Assembly (NCBI GenBank): GCA_937928545.1
Contig: CALGJQ010000017.1
Location: forward strand, 1 to 64,000
Length of the DNA: 64,000 nt
Direction of reading: 5' to 3'
Source: an uncultured Verrucomicrobiales bacterium
GTDB lineage: Bacteria > Verrucomicrobiota > Verrucomicrobiia > Verrucomicrobiales > Akkermansiaceae
The notes beneath the pieces are model-generated. The model was not told the origin of the DNA and did not search any database. It saw nothing but the letters and a program-made list of their open reading frames with translations. This document shows positions 34,277 through 42,964 of this stretch, one piece after another (positions within the stretch are counted from its first letter, which is position 1; every line of letters starts with the position of its first letter). The translations under genes were made by a program, and so were the position numbers.

Positions 34277-35059
34277 ATGAAATTTCGATTGATCATTGGA
34301 GGAGCAATAGCAGGGTTAGTGCTGATGTCAGGAATCGCTCCCGGAGAAAAATTACCAAAAGCCGACGGTAAGGTGTCTGCTACCACTTTGCCGCTCGATG
34401 CGAAAACGGCCAAGGTGAAGTATGAGACGGCAACTTTCGGGATCGGATGATTTTGGGGGCCAGACTCCGAGTTCGGAAGTCTCAAAGGTGTTTTGCGCAC
34501 GCGGGCAGGATATGCGGGTGGCGAGAAGGAATTCCCATCCTATTACGATCTGGGAAATCATACGGAGGTTTTGTCGATTGATTACGATCCGACGGTGCTG
34601 AGCTATGATGATTTGTTGAAGATTTTTTGGTCGGCTCATCGTTGCGACCAGATCAATCGCTCGCGTCAGTATATGAATGCGGTTTTTTATCACGACGAGG
34701 TGCAGAAGGTGGCGGCGGAGAAGTCTCGTGCCGCGACGGCGAAGAATCAGGGGGTTGAGGTTTCGAAGGTGCAGACTGAAATTCTCCCAGTGGGCAAATT
34801 CACCTACGCGGAGGGCTATCATCAAAAATACTACCTGACTCGTTATCGCGAGGTGCGTGGAGCGCTGACGGCAATTTATAAGGATGGTAAATCCCTCGCG
34901 GATTCCACCGTGGCGACGCGGCTGAATGCCTATCTGGGAAGTGGGATGAAGAAGGACTGGAAGGTTTTTTTAGAGGAGCTGCCAGAGTTTGGGCTGCCTG
35001 AGAAGTTAGAGAAGGCCTTGGAGGAAGCGGCTCAAAATATGGTAGATGCTAAGAAGTGA
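34277..35059 (+). CDS. msrA: Peptide-methionine (S)-S-oxide reductase, selenocysteine form
   Basis: The frame is 260 residues if the TGA at 34448-34450 is read as Sec58. The active-site motif reads ATFGIG-U-FWGPDSEFG, where ordinary MsrA has GCFWG, so the TGA is at the catalytic cysteine. The rest is typical: TRAGYAGGEKEFPSYYDLGN with the GYAGG block, HTEVLSIDYDP, FWSAHRCDQINRSRQY, and AEGYHQKYYL. Ending at the TGA would leave only a signal-like N-terminus (residues 1-22, hydrophobic), and beginning later gives no start codon and no active site. MsrA reduces methionine S-sulfoxide. The N-terminal signal puts it in the periplasm or membrane. Sec forms of MsrA are known in other organisms. A SECIS-like hairpin lies 12 nt after the TGA. 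Confidence 0.93.
34462..34482 (+). promoter_or_regulatory. SECIS-like hairpin in msrA
   Basis: It starts 12 nt after the TGA. AGACT pairs with AGTCT, then CCG with CGG across a bulged A, with a four-base loop AGTT containing G. The distance and the loop G match the E. coli fdhF type more closely than the HMA hairpins do. SelB recognition is inferred. Confidence 0.65.
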
Positions 35060-35134
35060 GCAAGGTGCTCATTTCTTTCGTGCACCGAGTAGTCGAGACT
35101 TGCGGAGATTTTTTGAGGAGTCATAGTGGCTGCG

Positions 35135-35335
35135 ATGAAACGTGTGATCTTTGCCTCCCTTGCTGTTGCTTTTGTGTCCGTTCTTGCCTCTTGCGAGTCC
35201 ACCAACAGTCGGCGTGCCGGTGGTGGTGCGTTTGATGATTCTGAGTTGGGCCGGAAATTGGATGCGAATTCGCACCTTGATGATCCAGAGATTCCGGGTC
35301 AGCGCAGCTTTGAGCAGTGGCGTGATCGGGATTAG
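35135..35335 (+). CDS. Small putative lipoprotein
   Basis: The protein has 66 residues from MKRVIFASLAVAFVSVLASC. An in-frame ATG at 35126 is also possible. The lipobox LASC gives a lipidated Cys at residue 20. The mature part is hydrophilic, with Gly and Asp (GGGAFDDSELGRKLDANS), and ends FEQWRDRD. No family is recognised. It lies after Sec-msrA by 75 nt. Confidence 0.6.
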   Translation: MKRVIFASLAVAFVSVLASCESTNSRRAGGGAFDDSELGRKLDANSHLDDPEIPGQRSFEQWRDRD

Positions 35336-35417
35336 GAATGAATCCCTGCGAGGCGATTTTTTTTAAGGCGCTGATTTTCTGATTGTCCTTCGTTGAGCGT
35401 GGCGGTTTGCTCATGCC

Positions 35418-36518
35418 ATGGATCCAAGGTATCTCGAACTCGCCAAACAACTCATCCGCTATTCTACTTCGCTTAAGAAAGGGGAGAAGATTCTTCTCGA
35501 TCTGGTCGATACTCCGGAGGAGATGGGGATTGCGTTGATTCGTGAAGTCCGCGCTCGCAAGGCTGAGCCCTTTCTTCGGCTTGGATCAAATCGCCTCAGT
35601 CGCGAGATGCTAAAGGGGGCTACCGATGAGCAGTATAAGGTGACGGCGAAGCATCTTCTTACTGAGATGAAGGATATGGATGCCTATATCGCGATTCGTG
35701 GATCTCACAATATTAACGAGACGAGTGATGTGCCGGCTCAGCGGATGGGTGCTGCGATGAAGCATATGCGTAAGGTGCTGGACCATCGGGTGAAGAAAAC
35801 CAAGTGGTGTGTTCTGCGCTGGCCTCACGCCGCGATGGCTCAGCAAGCAGGAATGAGCACGGAGGCCTTTGAGGATTTTTACTTCAAGGTTTGTCTGTTG
35901 GATTACAAAGCTCTTTTGCCTTCGATGAATTCTTTGAAGAAGGCGATGGAGAAAGCGAATGATGTTCACATTTTGGGGAATGGGACCGATTTGAAATTTT
36001 CGATTAAGGATATTCCGGCAATTGTTTGTGGTGGCGAATACAATATTCCTGATGGGGAGGTTTTCACTGCTCCGGTGAAAGATTCGGTGGAAGGGGTGAT
36101 CGCTTACAATGCGCCTACGATCTACCAAGGGATTGCTTTTGATGGGATCACTTTGACCTTTGAGAAGGGGAAGATTATCAAGGCGGTGGCCGCTGGAGGG
36201 AAGACGAAGGAGTTGAACAAGATTCTCGATAGTGATCCCGGAGCGCGATATGTGGGTGAGTTTGCGATTGCCTTTCATCCGCTGATTCGTGAGCCGATGC
36301 GCGATATTCTTTTTGATGAAAAGATCGCGGGGAGTTTCCACTTTACGCCGGGGCAGGCTTACGAAGAAGCCGACAATGGGAACCGCTCGACGGTTCATTG
36401 GGATATGGTGAATATCCAACGGAAGGATTATGGCGGAGGTGAGATCTACTTCGACGGGAAACTGTTTAGGAAAGATGGTCGATTCCTTGCGAAGAATCTT
36501 GATAAGCTGAACGGATAA
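35418..36518 (+). CDS. M29-family aminopeptidase
   Basis: The protein has 366 residues, the length of the thermophilic (AmpS/aminopeptidase T) M29 family. It shows [20 protein letters not shown], the metal-site regions [20 protein letters not shown], the block [25 protein letters not shown], and [24 protein letters not shown] near the end with the histidine and acidic ligands. These dimeric metallopeptidases remove N-terminal residues in the cytoplasm. It is the start of a run with hisD and the TPM-like genes but is 40 nt away from hisD. Confidence 0.92.
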   Translation: MDPRYLELAKQLIRYSTSLKKGEKILLDLVDTPEEMGIALIREVRARKAEPFLRLGSNRLSREMLKGATDEQYKVTAKHLLTEMKDMDAYIAIRGSHNINETSDVPAQRMGAAMKHMRKVLDHRVKKTKWCVLRWPHAAMAQQAGMSTEAFEDFYFKVCLLDYKALLPSMNSLKKAMEKANDVHILGNGTDLKFSIKDIPAIVCGGEYNIPDGEVFTAPVKDSVEGVIAYNAPTIYQGIAFDGITLTFEKGKIIKAVAAGGKTKELNKILDSDPGARYVGEFAIAFHPLIREPMRDILFDEKIAGSFHFTPGQAYEEADNGNRSTVHWDMVNIQRKDYGGGEIYFDGKLFRKDGRFLAKNLDKLNG

Positions 36519-36558
36519 TTACTTTGATTGTCTTGATTTTCCCGTCGTTTCGGCTTCA

Positions 36559-37863
36559 ATGTGCCGGATGAAGATGCTCACTCACGAGGAGAAGGCTTAT
36601 GCGGCTTTCGTGAAGAAATTGTATCGTCGGGCAATCCCGAGTGATGCGGTTTCGGAGGTCGTGTCTGGGATTGTGGATGAGGTTGCTCGGAAAGGGGATC
36701 GAGCATTAGTGGCCTTTGCGGAAAAATTTGATGGAGCGAAGCTCACTTCGAAGACTCTTCGTGTGAGTGAGGCTGAACTAGCTGAGGCGCGAGCTTCGGT
36801 GAGCCAGAAAACGAAAGCCGCAATTAAGGCTTCTCTTGCGAACATTCATTCCTTCGCGAAGAAGAGCCAGCGCAAGAATTGGTCTTCGAAAAACCCGCAA
36901 GGGGTTGAGGTGGGGGAGCGCTTTGTGCCCTTCGATCGGGTCGGAGTCTACGTGCCGGGTGGCAAGGCTCCCTTGGTTTCTACTTCATTAATGACGGCAG
37001 GTTTTGCACAGGCAGCTGGAGTTCCGGAAATCGTGGCGGCGACTCCTTCGGGACCGGATGGATCGGTCAATGCGGATTTGCTATACGCTCTGGATGCGGC
37101 GGGAGCGACGGAGATTTACAAAGCGGGTGGGGCTCACGGAATCGCAGCGCTTTCGCTAGGGACGAAGACGATTCGGCCGGTTGATAAGGTTTTTGGTCCC
37201 GGGAATAGCTATGTGGTTGAGGCGAAGCGGCAGATGGTTGGCGCGGTGTCGATTGATCTCCTTCCAGGCCCAAGTGAAATTTTGATCGCAGCTGACGCCA
37301 CTGGGAATGCTCGCTTTTTGGCGGCGGATCTCCTTGCGCAGGCAGAGCACGGTCCTGATTCGGTGGTAGGAATGGTGACGCATTCGAAGAAGTTATTTAA
37401 AGAGGTTCAAGTAGAGCTGGAAAAGCAGTTGGCGGAGACACCACGTCGTGAAATTGCAGCGAAAGCGTTAAAGAAGGCTGGCTTCTTGTTGCTGACGAAG
37501 TCGATGAAGGAGTCGATTGAAATCGTGAATGATTGGGCTCCTGAGCACCTCGTTTTGGTCGCGAAAGATGAAGAGAAATGGCTCGATCAGGTTCGTACTG
37601 CCGGGGCGATTTATGTTGGGAATTACTCAGCAGTTGCAGTGGGGGATTTCCTCGCAGGTCCCAGTCATACTCTTCCAACAGAGGGGTCGGGACGCTCGTT
37701 TTCGGGTTTGCGAGCCGACCAATTTCAACGTCGTGCGAGTGTGGTTAGAATGGATCAAGCAGCCGTGCGAAAGTCTCAGAAGGTGGTCGAACATTTTGCG
37801 GAGATGGAAGGGCTCTACGCTCACGGTCGCTCGGTCACGCTCAGAGCAGAAACTTCTCGGTAA
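36559..37863 (+). CDS. hisD: Histidinol dehydrogenase
   Basis: The protein has 434 residues from the first ATG. A second ATG at 36568 (MKMLTHEE) is equally likely. The marks are RVGVYVPGGKAPLVSTSLM, YKAGGAHGIAALS, KVFGPGNSYVVEAKRQM, the zinc site LAQAEHGPDSVVG, and the block WAPEHLVLV and AVGDFLAGPSHTLPTEGSG. It carries out the last two oxidations of histidine synthesis using NAD. It is cytoplasmic. The TPM-like gene begins directly after its stop codon, so hisD may share a transcript with it. No other his genes are adjacent. Confidence 0.97.
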   Translation: MCRMKMLTHEEKAYAAFVKKLYRRAIPSDAVSEVVSGIVDEVARKGDRALVAFAEKFDGAKLTSKTLRVSEAELAEARASVSQKTKAAIKASLANIHSFAKKSQRKNWSSKNPQGVEVGERFVPFDRVGVYVPGGKAPLVSTSLMTAGFAQAAGVPEIVAATPSGPDGSVNADLLYALDAAGATEIYKAGGAHGIAALSLGTKTIRPVDKVFGPGNSYVVEAKRQMVGAVSIDLLPGPSEILIAADATGNARFLAADLLAQAEHGPDSVVGMVTHSKKLFKEVQVELEKQLAETPRREIAAKALKKAGFLLLTKSMKESIEIVNDWAPEHLVLVAKDEEKWLDQVRTAGAIYVGNYSAVAVGDFLAGPSHTLPTEGSGRSFSGLRADQFQRRASVVRMDQAAVRKSQKVVEHFAEMEGLYAHGRSVTLRAETSR

Positions 37864-38532
37864 ATGAGTCAGGAGAAGAAAGAATCTCGTGGGAGAAAAG
37901 TTTATCGCGCTAAGAGTTTTGCGCTGAGTGTGATGTCGTGCCCTGGTTGTCATCTTACTTTAGACCAACCCGCTGATCGGTGTCCTCGTTGCCAGTATAC
38001 AAGAGAGGTATCGATGTCTAAATTTGCTTTTCCAGCACCTGCAATGAGTCGTTTCATTGATCCTCAGAATCACCTTTCTGAGAGTGATCGTGAGCGGATC
38101 AGCAAATCACTTAATGATTTAGCGAGGAAGTTCCCTCAGCCGAGAATCTGTTTCTGTATTATCGATCTCCCTGAAGGTGTTGATCTTCGCGAATTTGGTT
38201 TCTGGCTGATGAATGCAAGTCCGGTTGAAGGTCCAGAAGAAGCTAGGGTGAGGCCTTGGACGATTTTGATCGTGATCGATGACATTAACGGAAATGTCTC
38301 GGTGACTCCAGGCTATGGTATCGAACCTTTTCTAGATGATCAAAGTTGGGTTACTCAGATTCGGAAGGATAGACAGTATTTCTTCGCTCGTGATTACGGA
38401 ACGGCTGCTCTCAAAACAATCGAAGGGGCCGAGTTGATTCTTCGAGAAGGAGCCAAGAGGGCTGAGCGAAAAATGGATAAAAGCCGATCGTCGAAGAAGC
38501 GTCTCAAAAGGAAGGTGAGGAAATCAGAATGA
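37864..38532 (+). CDS. TPM-domain-like protein with zinc-ribbon N-terminus
   Basis: The protein has 222 residues. The start MSQEKKESRGRKVYRAKSF is followed by a zinc ribbon (CPGC at about 26-29 and CPRC about 14 residues on), then a TPM-like domain at about 60-190: LSESDRERISKSLNDLARKFP, PRICFCIIDLPEG, WTILIVIDDINGNVSVTPGYGIEPFLDDQ. TPM proteins may act in phosphatase-like or membrane-linked assembly roles, and none is proven for this branch. It follows the hisD stop with no gap and overlaps the next TPM-like gene by ATGA. The tail is very basic. Confidence 0.62.
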   Translation: MSQEKKESRGRKVYRAKSFALSVMSCPGCHLTLDQPADRCPRCQYTREVSMSKFAFPAPAMSRFIDPQNHLSESDRERISKSLNDLARKFPQPRICFCIIDLPEGVDLREFGFWLMNASPVEGPEEARVRPWTILIVIDDINGNVSVTPGYGIEPFLDDQSWVTQIRKDRQYFFARDYGTAALKTIEGAELILREGAKRAERKMDKSRSSKKRLKRKVRKSE

Positions 38533-39335
38533 AATTGATTATCGTTTTGTTGCTAACGTTTTCTGGCTTTCTTTCGGCAAAGAATACCCTGTCGCTTGGT
38601 GATTTGCCTCCTGCTCCTGAAGATGGGGTTCATGATCCTGACCAATGGTTAACGAGTGATTCGAGAATTGAAATTATCAGGAATATTCAAATCGCGAAGT
38701 CGAAGTGGAACACTGAAATCTATATTGTAGTGCTAGCTGATCATCCTGAGGCTGATGCAGCGATTCTAGCGAAGGAAACGGCAGAGGCGTGGGGCAAGGG
38801 GAAACTATGGGGAGTTGTTTTACACGTAATTGGCGACCCTGAATTTCCTCGTTTTTTTGCAGGGCGAAAGGAGTCTTTTGGTTGGAGTGATACCCAAGAA
38901 GAGGATTTTTCAAAGTCTCTAGCAAAGGCGCTGAGCGATGTGGAAGGTCGAGCGATGCGGGAGCAAGATCAACGGATGCAGGTCGAGACGGGGGCTCGAG
39001 AGTTTTGTGAGGAATTGGGTTACTTGGGCTTAGTGATGACTCGGATCGAGAAGCGTTACGACCAAGCCCGCGGAGCAAATCTTAAGGTGATTCAGAAACA
39101 GTATTCGGATCGTAACTTTCTCAAAAAGTTACTCATGGTTCTCATTCCGCTGCTCTTGTTGCTTACAGGAATCATCATTTACTTGACGCGAAAGAGGCGC
39201 AAGGAAGCCAAAGCAGACTTCTTTTTTCCTGAGACTTCTCCTCGTAAAAGATTTCTCGCTCCATGGAGTGGAGGGGCTGATGTGATCGTGGATGTTGGTT
39301 CTAGGCTTCGCGAAGATGGATCTAGAAAAGGTTAA
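38529..39335 (+). CDS. Secreted/membrane TPM-domain-like protein
   Basis: The protein has 268 residues, with a signal peptide ending near SGFLSAKN. The TPM-like domain follows: SDSRIEIIRNIQIAKSKWNTEIYIVVLAD, ILAKETAEAWGKGKLWGVVLHVIGD and FAGRKESFGW. A membrane helix lies near residues 200-220 (LLMVLIPLLLLLTGIIIYL), then a basic cytoplasmic tail. It is the partner of the previous gene (ATGA overlap), with the TPM-like domain on the outside and the other protein probably inside. Its role is not known. Confidence 0.6.
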   Translation: MKLIIVLLLTFSGFLSAKNTLSLGDLPPAPEDGVHDPDQWLTSDSRIEIIRNIQIAKSKWNTEIYIVVLADHPEADAAILAKETAEAWGKGKLWGVVLHVIGDPEFPRFFAGRKESFGWSDTQEEDFSKSLAKALSDVEGRAMREQDQRMQVETGAREFCEELGYLGLVMTRIEKRYDQARGANLKVIQKQYSDRNFLKKLLMVLIPLLLLLTGIIIYLTRKRRKEAKADFFFPETSPRKRFLAPWSGGADVIVDVGSRLREDGSRKG

Positions 39336-39344
39336 AAAAATGCC

Positions 39345-39585
39345 CTTAGACTCCTAGGTCACGGGAACGTTAGAAATTAATTTATTTCTAACGAATGGGG
39401 TTCGGTTGCTGTCTCTACTTCCGACAGCCGAGGTTTATTCCTTTCCATGCTTGTGTTTGGTGGGGGGAATATCCGAAGCTGACAAATCTGCTGTTAAGCA
39501 AACGCCCAGTGGCAGGGTCGCGTAAGCCCTGACTTGCCGGCCTATGGAACTACCGGCCCTGTCACCTAATGCGTTTGAGCGTTTG
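39345..39585. other. Structured convergent intergenic region, possible non-coding RNA
   Basis: About 240 bp between two convergent genes has no reading frame I can support, but three stem structures. There is a 9-bp perfect hairpin at 39369-39392 (GTTAGAAAT/ATTTCTAAC), a 6-bp hairpin at 39408-39428 (GCTGTC/GACAGC), and a branched stem at 39499-39577 with CAAACGC/GCGTTTG, GTGGCAGGG/CCCTGTCAC and an inner GCCGG/CCGG. On the minus strand the region ends in seven T (near 39345), as an RNA terminator would. It does not match tmRNA, RNase P, SRP, or the riboswitches I know. Confidence 0.35.
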
Positions 39586-39590
39586 CGATT

Positions 39591-41057
39591 CTAGGAGAGA
39601 ATTTCTTGAATCATTTTGGCGTGCTTTACGCCGGTGAGTTTCTCATTGAGTCCCTGGCGGGGGAACGAAAGCTTTTCGTGATCGAAGCCGACTAGTTTTA
39701 GCAAGGTGGCGTGGAAGTCGTTCAAGGGAACCTCTTGGCCGGGAAGAGCACGATAGCCCATTTCGTCTGTTTCTCCGTGGCTGATACCGGGTTTGATTCC
39801 TGCGCCAGCCATCCAAAGGGTGAAAGCATTGGGGTTGTGATCCCGACCTAGGAAGGCCATTTTGGCTCCGTTACGGTTTTCTTGCATGGGAGTACGACCA
39901 AATTCTCCGCCCCAAACGACGAGAGTGTCATCAAGCATGCCTCGTTGTTCGAGGTCGGTGAGAAGAGCGGAGATCGGCTTGTCGATTGATTGGCACTTGC
40001 CAATGAAGCCTTCGTTGAGTGCTTCATTTTTTCCAGCTCCGTGAGAGTCCCACCCCCAATCGTAAAGTTGGATGAAGCGTACTCCGTTTTCGGCAAGCCG
40101 GCGAGCTAGGAGGCAGTTGTTGGCGAAGGACTCTTTTCCCGGCTGGGTGCCATACATTTCGTGCATCGCTGGAGGCTCGTCGTCAATCGACATGACTTCT
40201 GGGACTGAAGTCTGCATGCGGAAAGCCATCTCGTATTGGGCGATGCGAGTGACGGTTTCTTGGTCAGCGAGTTGGGAAAAAGTTTCGTGGTTCAGTTCCT
40301 GAAGGGCATCGAGAGTACGGCGGCGGGATTTTGGTGACACGCCTTTTGGGTTGCGAGTGTTGAGAACAGGGTCCCCGAATGAGCGGCATTGCACTCCTTG
40401 ATAAACCGAGGGGAGGAAGCCCGAACCCCAGAGAGATTTACCAACTCGTGGCACGCGACCACCGGAGAGAAGGACCATAAAACCTGGTAGATTTTGGTTT
40501 TCAGAACCGAGCCCCCAAGTGACCCATGAGCCGATGGAAGGATAGCCGAGGCGAGCGTTTCCAGTTTGGACCATGAGCTGAGCGGGGCCGTGATTGAACT
40601 GGTCGGTCTTGATCGTTTTTATGAAAGTCAGCTTGTCGGCATGTTGGCTGAGTTCTGGAAGGCGATCGGAAATCCATGCTCCGGAGTCACCATGCTGTTT
40701 GAAGGGATAGACTGGACCCAGCATTTGCGGGGTGCCTTGGATAAAGGCGAAACGCTCGCCTTCGAGGAAGCTTTGGGGGCAGTCTTTCCCGTCGTATTTT
40801 TTAAGAACGGGTTTGTAGTCGAAGAGTTCAAGCTGAGACGGAGCCCCAATCATATGGAGATAGATGACCCGTTTGACCTTTCCATTCATGGGGGGGAGTT
40901 GAGGCGCGAGAGGAGCAGCTGGGTCGTGATTGATGAGGAGGGGGGAAGCCGCGGAGTCCATCGTCAATTGGTTGGCTAACCACATGCCTCCCAAGCCCGT
41001 GGTGCAGTCACGCAGGAAGTGACGACGAGTGGTATTTTGGAGGTCGAGGTAGCTCAT
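39591..41057 (-). CDS. DUF1501 family protein with Tat-like signal
   Basis: The protein has 488 residues. The N-terminus TTRRHFLRDCTTGLGGMWLA has a twin-arginine type motif, so it is probably exported by the Tat system (tatA at 1728). The body has the DUF1501 features: VIYLHMIGAPSQLELFDYKP, HGDSGAWISDRLPELS, NHGPAQLMVQTGN, GGRVPRVGKSLWGSGFL, and TLVVWGGEFGRTPMQENR at about 385. It is related to the alkaline-phosphatase/sulfatase superfamily, with the W-G-G-E-F-G-R-T motif. DUF1501 genes usually follow a DUF1800 or DUF1553 cytochrome gene in Planctomycetes and Verrucomicrobia. No such partner is present here. The substrate is unknown. Confidence 0.85.
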   Translation of the reverse strand: MSYLDLQNTTRRHFLRDCTTGLGGMWLANQLTMDSAASPLLINHDPAAPLAPQLPPMNGKVKRVIYLHMIGAPSQLELFDYKPVLKKYDGKDCPQSFLEGERFAFIQGTPQMLGPVYPFKQHGDSGAWISDRLPELSQHADKLTFIKTIKTDQFNHGPAQLMVQTGNARLGYPSIGSWVTWGLGSENQNLPGFMVLLSGGRVPRVGKSLWGSGFLPSVYQGVQCRSFGDPVLNTRNPKGVSPKSRRRTLDALQELNHETFSQLADQETVTRIAQYEMAFRMQTSVPEVMSIDDEPPAMHEMYGTQPGKESFANNCLLARRLAENGVRFIQLYDWGWDSHGAGKNEALNEGFIGKCQSIDKPISALLTDLEQRGMLDDTLVVWGGEFGRTPMQENRNGAKMAFLGRDHNPNAFTLWMAGAGIKPGISHGETDEMGYRALPGQEVPLNDFHATLLKLVGFDHEKLSFPRQGLNEKLTGVKHAKMIQEILS

Positions 41058-41081
41058 TTGAAGGGCGATGATCTTTTGCGT

Positions 41082-41894
41082 TTAGCGGGAGAGCTTGGGC
41101 GTTGATGTGATCGCGTAATGTTGTTCAGCGATTTTCAAGACTCCAGGAAGGGTAGTTTCACCTTCTGGAGAAAATTCAGATCTCGGGACGGAGAGGAGAA
41201 GCGAGCCATCTTTTTGAAATGAAAATTCCTGTTTCTTGTCGGACGAAATTTGACGTTCACTTGAGAAGAAATAGAGCTCACTGGGTGGACATTTTTCGAT
41301 CCCTGAGAAGAGCACTTTTATGATCTCTGCGTCAGGAGCGCTCAGGAGGGTTGCTTTAATTTTCTCTGAGGCTTTGGGAAGTTCAGCGCGAGCCTTTTGA
41401 ATGTGAGCTTTTGCTGTGGGGTCTTCGATGGCTTCATTTTTCACAGGGAGAGTGAGTTCGAAGGTCTTGAACCCTGGGAAGCAGCCTTTGGCGCAGCACA
41501 TCCATGCGGTCTTAGCGCTTAGCTTTACTGAAGTCGCATCGATCTTCTTCGGGGGAGTGATCGTGACGAGGAGGGTGACGTCTCGTTCGTAGCCATGGCA
41601 GGGGTATTCCGCCATGAAGCTTTTTTCAGGGTAGGGCCATGAGATTTCTGAAGCTTGAAAGCCCTCGGGGAGACTCCACTCGATGGACGTCTCTACTCCG
41701 ACGATGCCGGGGTTCTTCCAGTAGGTATGAAAGCCCTCGAAATGATGGATGTGAAGGCCAACCGTAAAAGCTTGGCCGGGTGTTACGCTGCGGTTTTCTG
41801 AGATCAGATCGATCGAGAGGCCCGGACCCTTGAGCTGAGGGTCATCGGCCCGTAGCGAGGCAAAAAGAATGGCGAAGATTAGGAGGGCCCTCAT
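41082..41894 (-). CDS. Exported protein with DsbD N-terminal-like domain
   Basis: The protein has 270 residues, with a signal peptide ending in FASLRADD. The domain matches the DsbD-alpha type: FTVGLHIHHFEGFHTYWKNPG, VGVETSIEWSLPEGFQAS, and AKTAWMCCAKGCFPGFKTFE with two close Cys pairs. The rest, to residue 270, is beta-rich. In DsbD this domain receives electrons from the membrane part and passes them to periplasmic partners. Here the membrane and thioredoxin parts are missing, so the gene is a stand-alone version. A role in periplasmic thiol reduction, perhaps for Sec-containing proteins, is only inferred. Confidence 0.68.
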   Translation of the reverse strand: MRALLIFAILFASLRADDPQLKGPGLSIDLISENRSVTPGQAFTVGLHIHHFEGFHTYWKNPGIVGVETSIEWSLPEGFQASEISWPYPEKSFMAEYPCHGYERDVTLLVTITPPKKIDATSVKLSAKTAWMCCAKGCFPGFKTFELTLPVKNEAIEDPTAKAHIQKARAELPKASEKIKATLLSAPDAEIIKVLFSGIEKCPPSELYFFSSERQISSDKKQEFSFQKDGSLLLSVPRSEFSPEGETTLPGVLKIAEQHYAITSTPKLSR

Positions 41895-41930
41895 ATCCCT
41901 CTCATCTACGTTGGTAGAGAGGTGATAAAT

Positions 41931-41950
41931 TTCACTGAATCTTCAGTGAA
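41931..41950 (-). terminator. Weak terminator after the LysM gene
   Basis: A perfect 8-bp hairpin, TTCACTGA/TCAGTGAA with a 4-base loop, lies 6 bp after the LysM stop on the minus strand and is followed by ATTTAT, a weak U-rich tract. Confidence 0.5.
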
Positions 41951-41956
41951 TGAGGC

Positions 41957-42547
41957 TTAGCGAGGGATCACGTAGGATTTCCCAGTGATGATTCTTGTTC
42001 CCGATATTCCGTTCGCCCGTTTGATGGCTGAGATGGATGTTCCGTAGCGTTTCGAAAGACCGTAGAGGGTGTCTCCTTTCTTCACAACATGTCGAACCGT
42101 CTTTGGCTTGGTGACGACGGGCTTGGGAACAACTGGTTTTCTGACAACCGGCTTTGGAGCTGGTCTTGGAGTGACCGCAACAGGCTTGGGCATTGGTGTC
42201 GGAGTCGGCTTACGAACTGCAACAACGGGCGGTGGAGTCACCGGACGTGCGACCGGACGGGCGACAGGTTTTGGAGCTGGGGCAGGTCGCGATACGATCT
42301 TAGGCGCGGGTTTCGGCTTTGCCTTAGGTTTCGATGCGACGACTGGCTTAGGGTCGGGCTTTGGATTTTTGACTCTGAGTTTTGAACCGCGTTTTGGTGG
42401 GTTATCGGCCCAAGCTTCCACGTAATTACCGTTCTCATCGAAGGGCCCTACGTCGGGATTATAGGTTGATCCACCGCCGCCAGAGCAACTGACGAAGATG
42501 AATGAGGTCGCGAGAAGAAGAGAGATTTGGCAGAATCGCAGAATCAT
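41957..42547 (-). CDS. LysM-domain lipoprotein with Pro/Lys-rich linker
   Basis: The protein has 196 residues. The lipoprotein signal ends SFIFVSCSGG with lipidated C21. Residues about 60-150 are a long linker of P-K, P-V and P-A repeats (KPKPAPKIVSRPAPAPKPV), likely able to cross the cell wall. The C-terminal LysM domain at about 153-196 has VRHVVKKGDTLYGLSKRYGTSISAIKRANGI, and binds peptidoglycan sugar. The layout suggests an outer-membrane lipid anchor reaching the wall. It is a single gene with a weak terminator after it. Confidence 0.88.
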   Translation of the reverse strand: MILRFCQISLLLATSFIFVSCSGGGGSTYNPDVGPFDENGNYVEAWADNPPKRGSKLRVKNPKPDPKPVVASKPKAKPKPAPKIVSRPAPAPKPVARPVARPVTPPPVVAVRKPTPTPMPKPVAVTPRPAPKPVVRKPVVPKPVVTKPKTVRHVVKKGDTLYGLSKRYGTSISAIKRANGISGTRIITGKSYVIPR

Positions 42548-42734
42548 TGGTTGGGGGAGTTTAGCTCACAGTGGCACGAAAACAAACTTTTGTTAGAGTT
42601 TGTCATCAGGCCATGGGTGGAAGAATCACATGAATGACGCGTTGAGGCAAGGATGGTGATTTTGAATCTCTCTTAGAATCGGAGAACCAACTTATTCATG
42701 GGGATTTTGCTTTAAGCTTCAAACTCTTGCGATC

Positions 42735-42915
42735 TTGGTCTATTGCTTCGCAGCCGTCGCCGGAAAGGAGGCGGTGATTTTGGGAAGCCCGTCGCTCGGG
42801 CAAGAAATAGATGGGGAATTCGGTGCCTTCAGAAATGAGGAATTCCGAAGCGGTCCCGCCACTGTGAGTTTTACTTTTTTGAGTGAAACAAGCCAGATCG
42901 CCAGCCTGAAGTCTT
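42735..42915 (+). promoter_or_regulatory. Cobalamin riboswitch
   Basis: The leader of the receptor gene holds the class features in order: GGGGAATTCGGTG at 42813-42825, GAGGAATTCCGAAGCGGTCCC at about 42838-42858, the B12 box GCCACTGTGAG at 42858-42868, and AAGCCAGATCGCCAGCCTGAAG at 42890-42911. It ends about 50 nt before the ATG at 42965. It represses the downstream gene when cobalamin is high, probably by sequestering the ribosome site or by a terminator. Confidence 0.9.
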
Positions 42916-42964
42916 CTGAAAATTGGGAACCTGCGGATTTCAGGGGCCTTTTTTGAAAATATAA

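Noticed and set aside
39345-39585. A cobalamin riboswitch on the minus strand, from a GCCACTGGG match
   Set aside because: The B12-box-like word occurs after an AAGTCAGGG element, in the wrong order. It also lies downstream of a gene rather than before one. The real riboswitch is at 42735-42915.
42089-42425. Plus-strand frames across the LysM lipoprotein gene, with SWSWSD-like repeats
   Set aside because: They are shadows created by the Pro/Lys codon repeats of the minus-strand gene.
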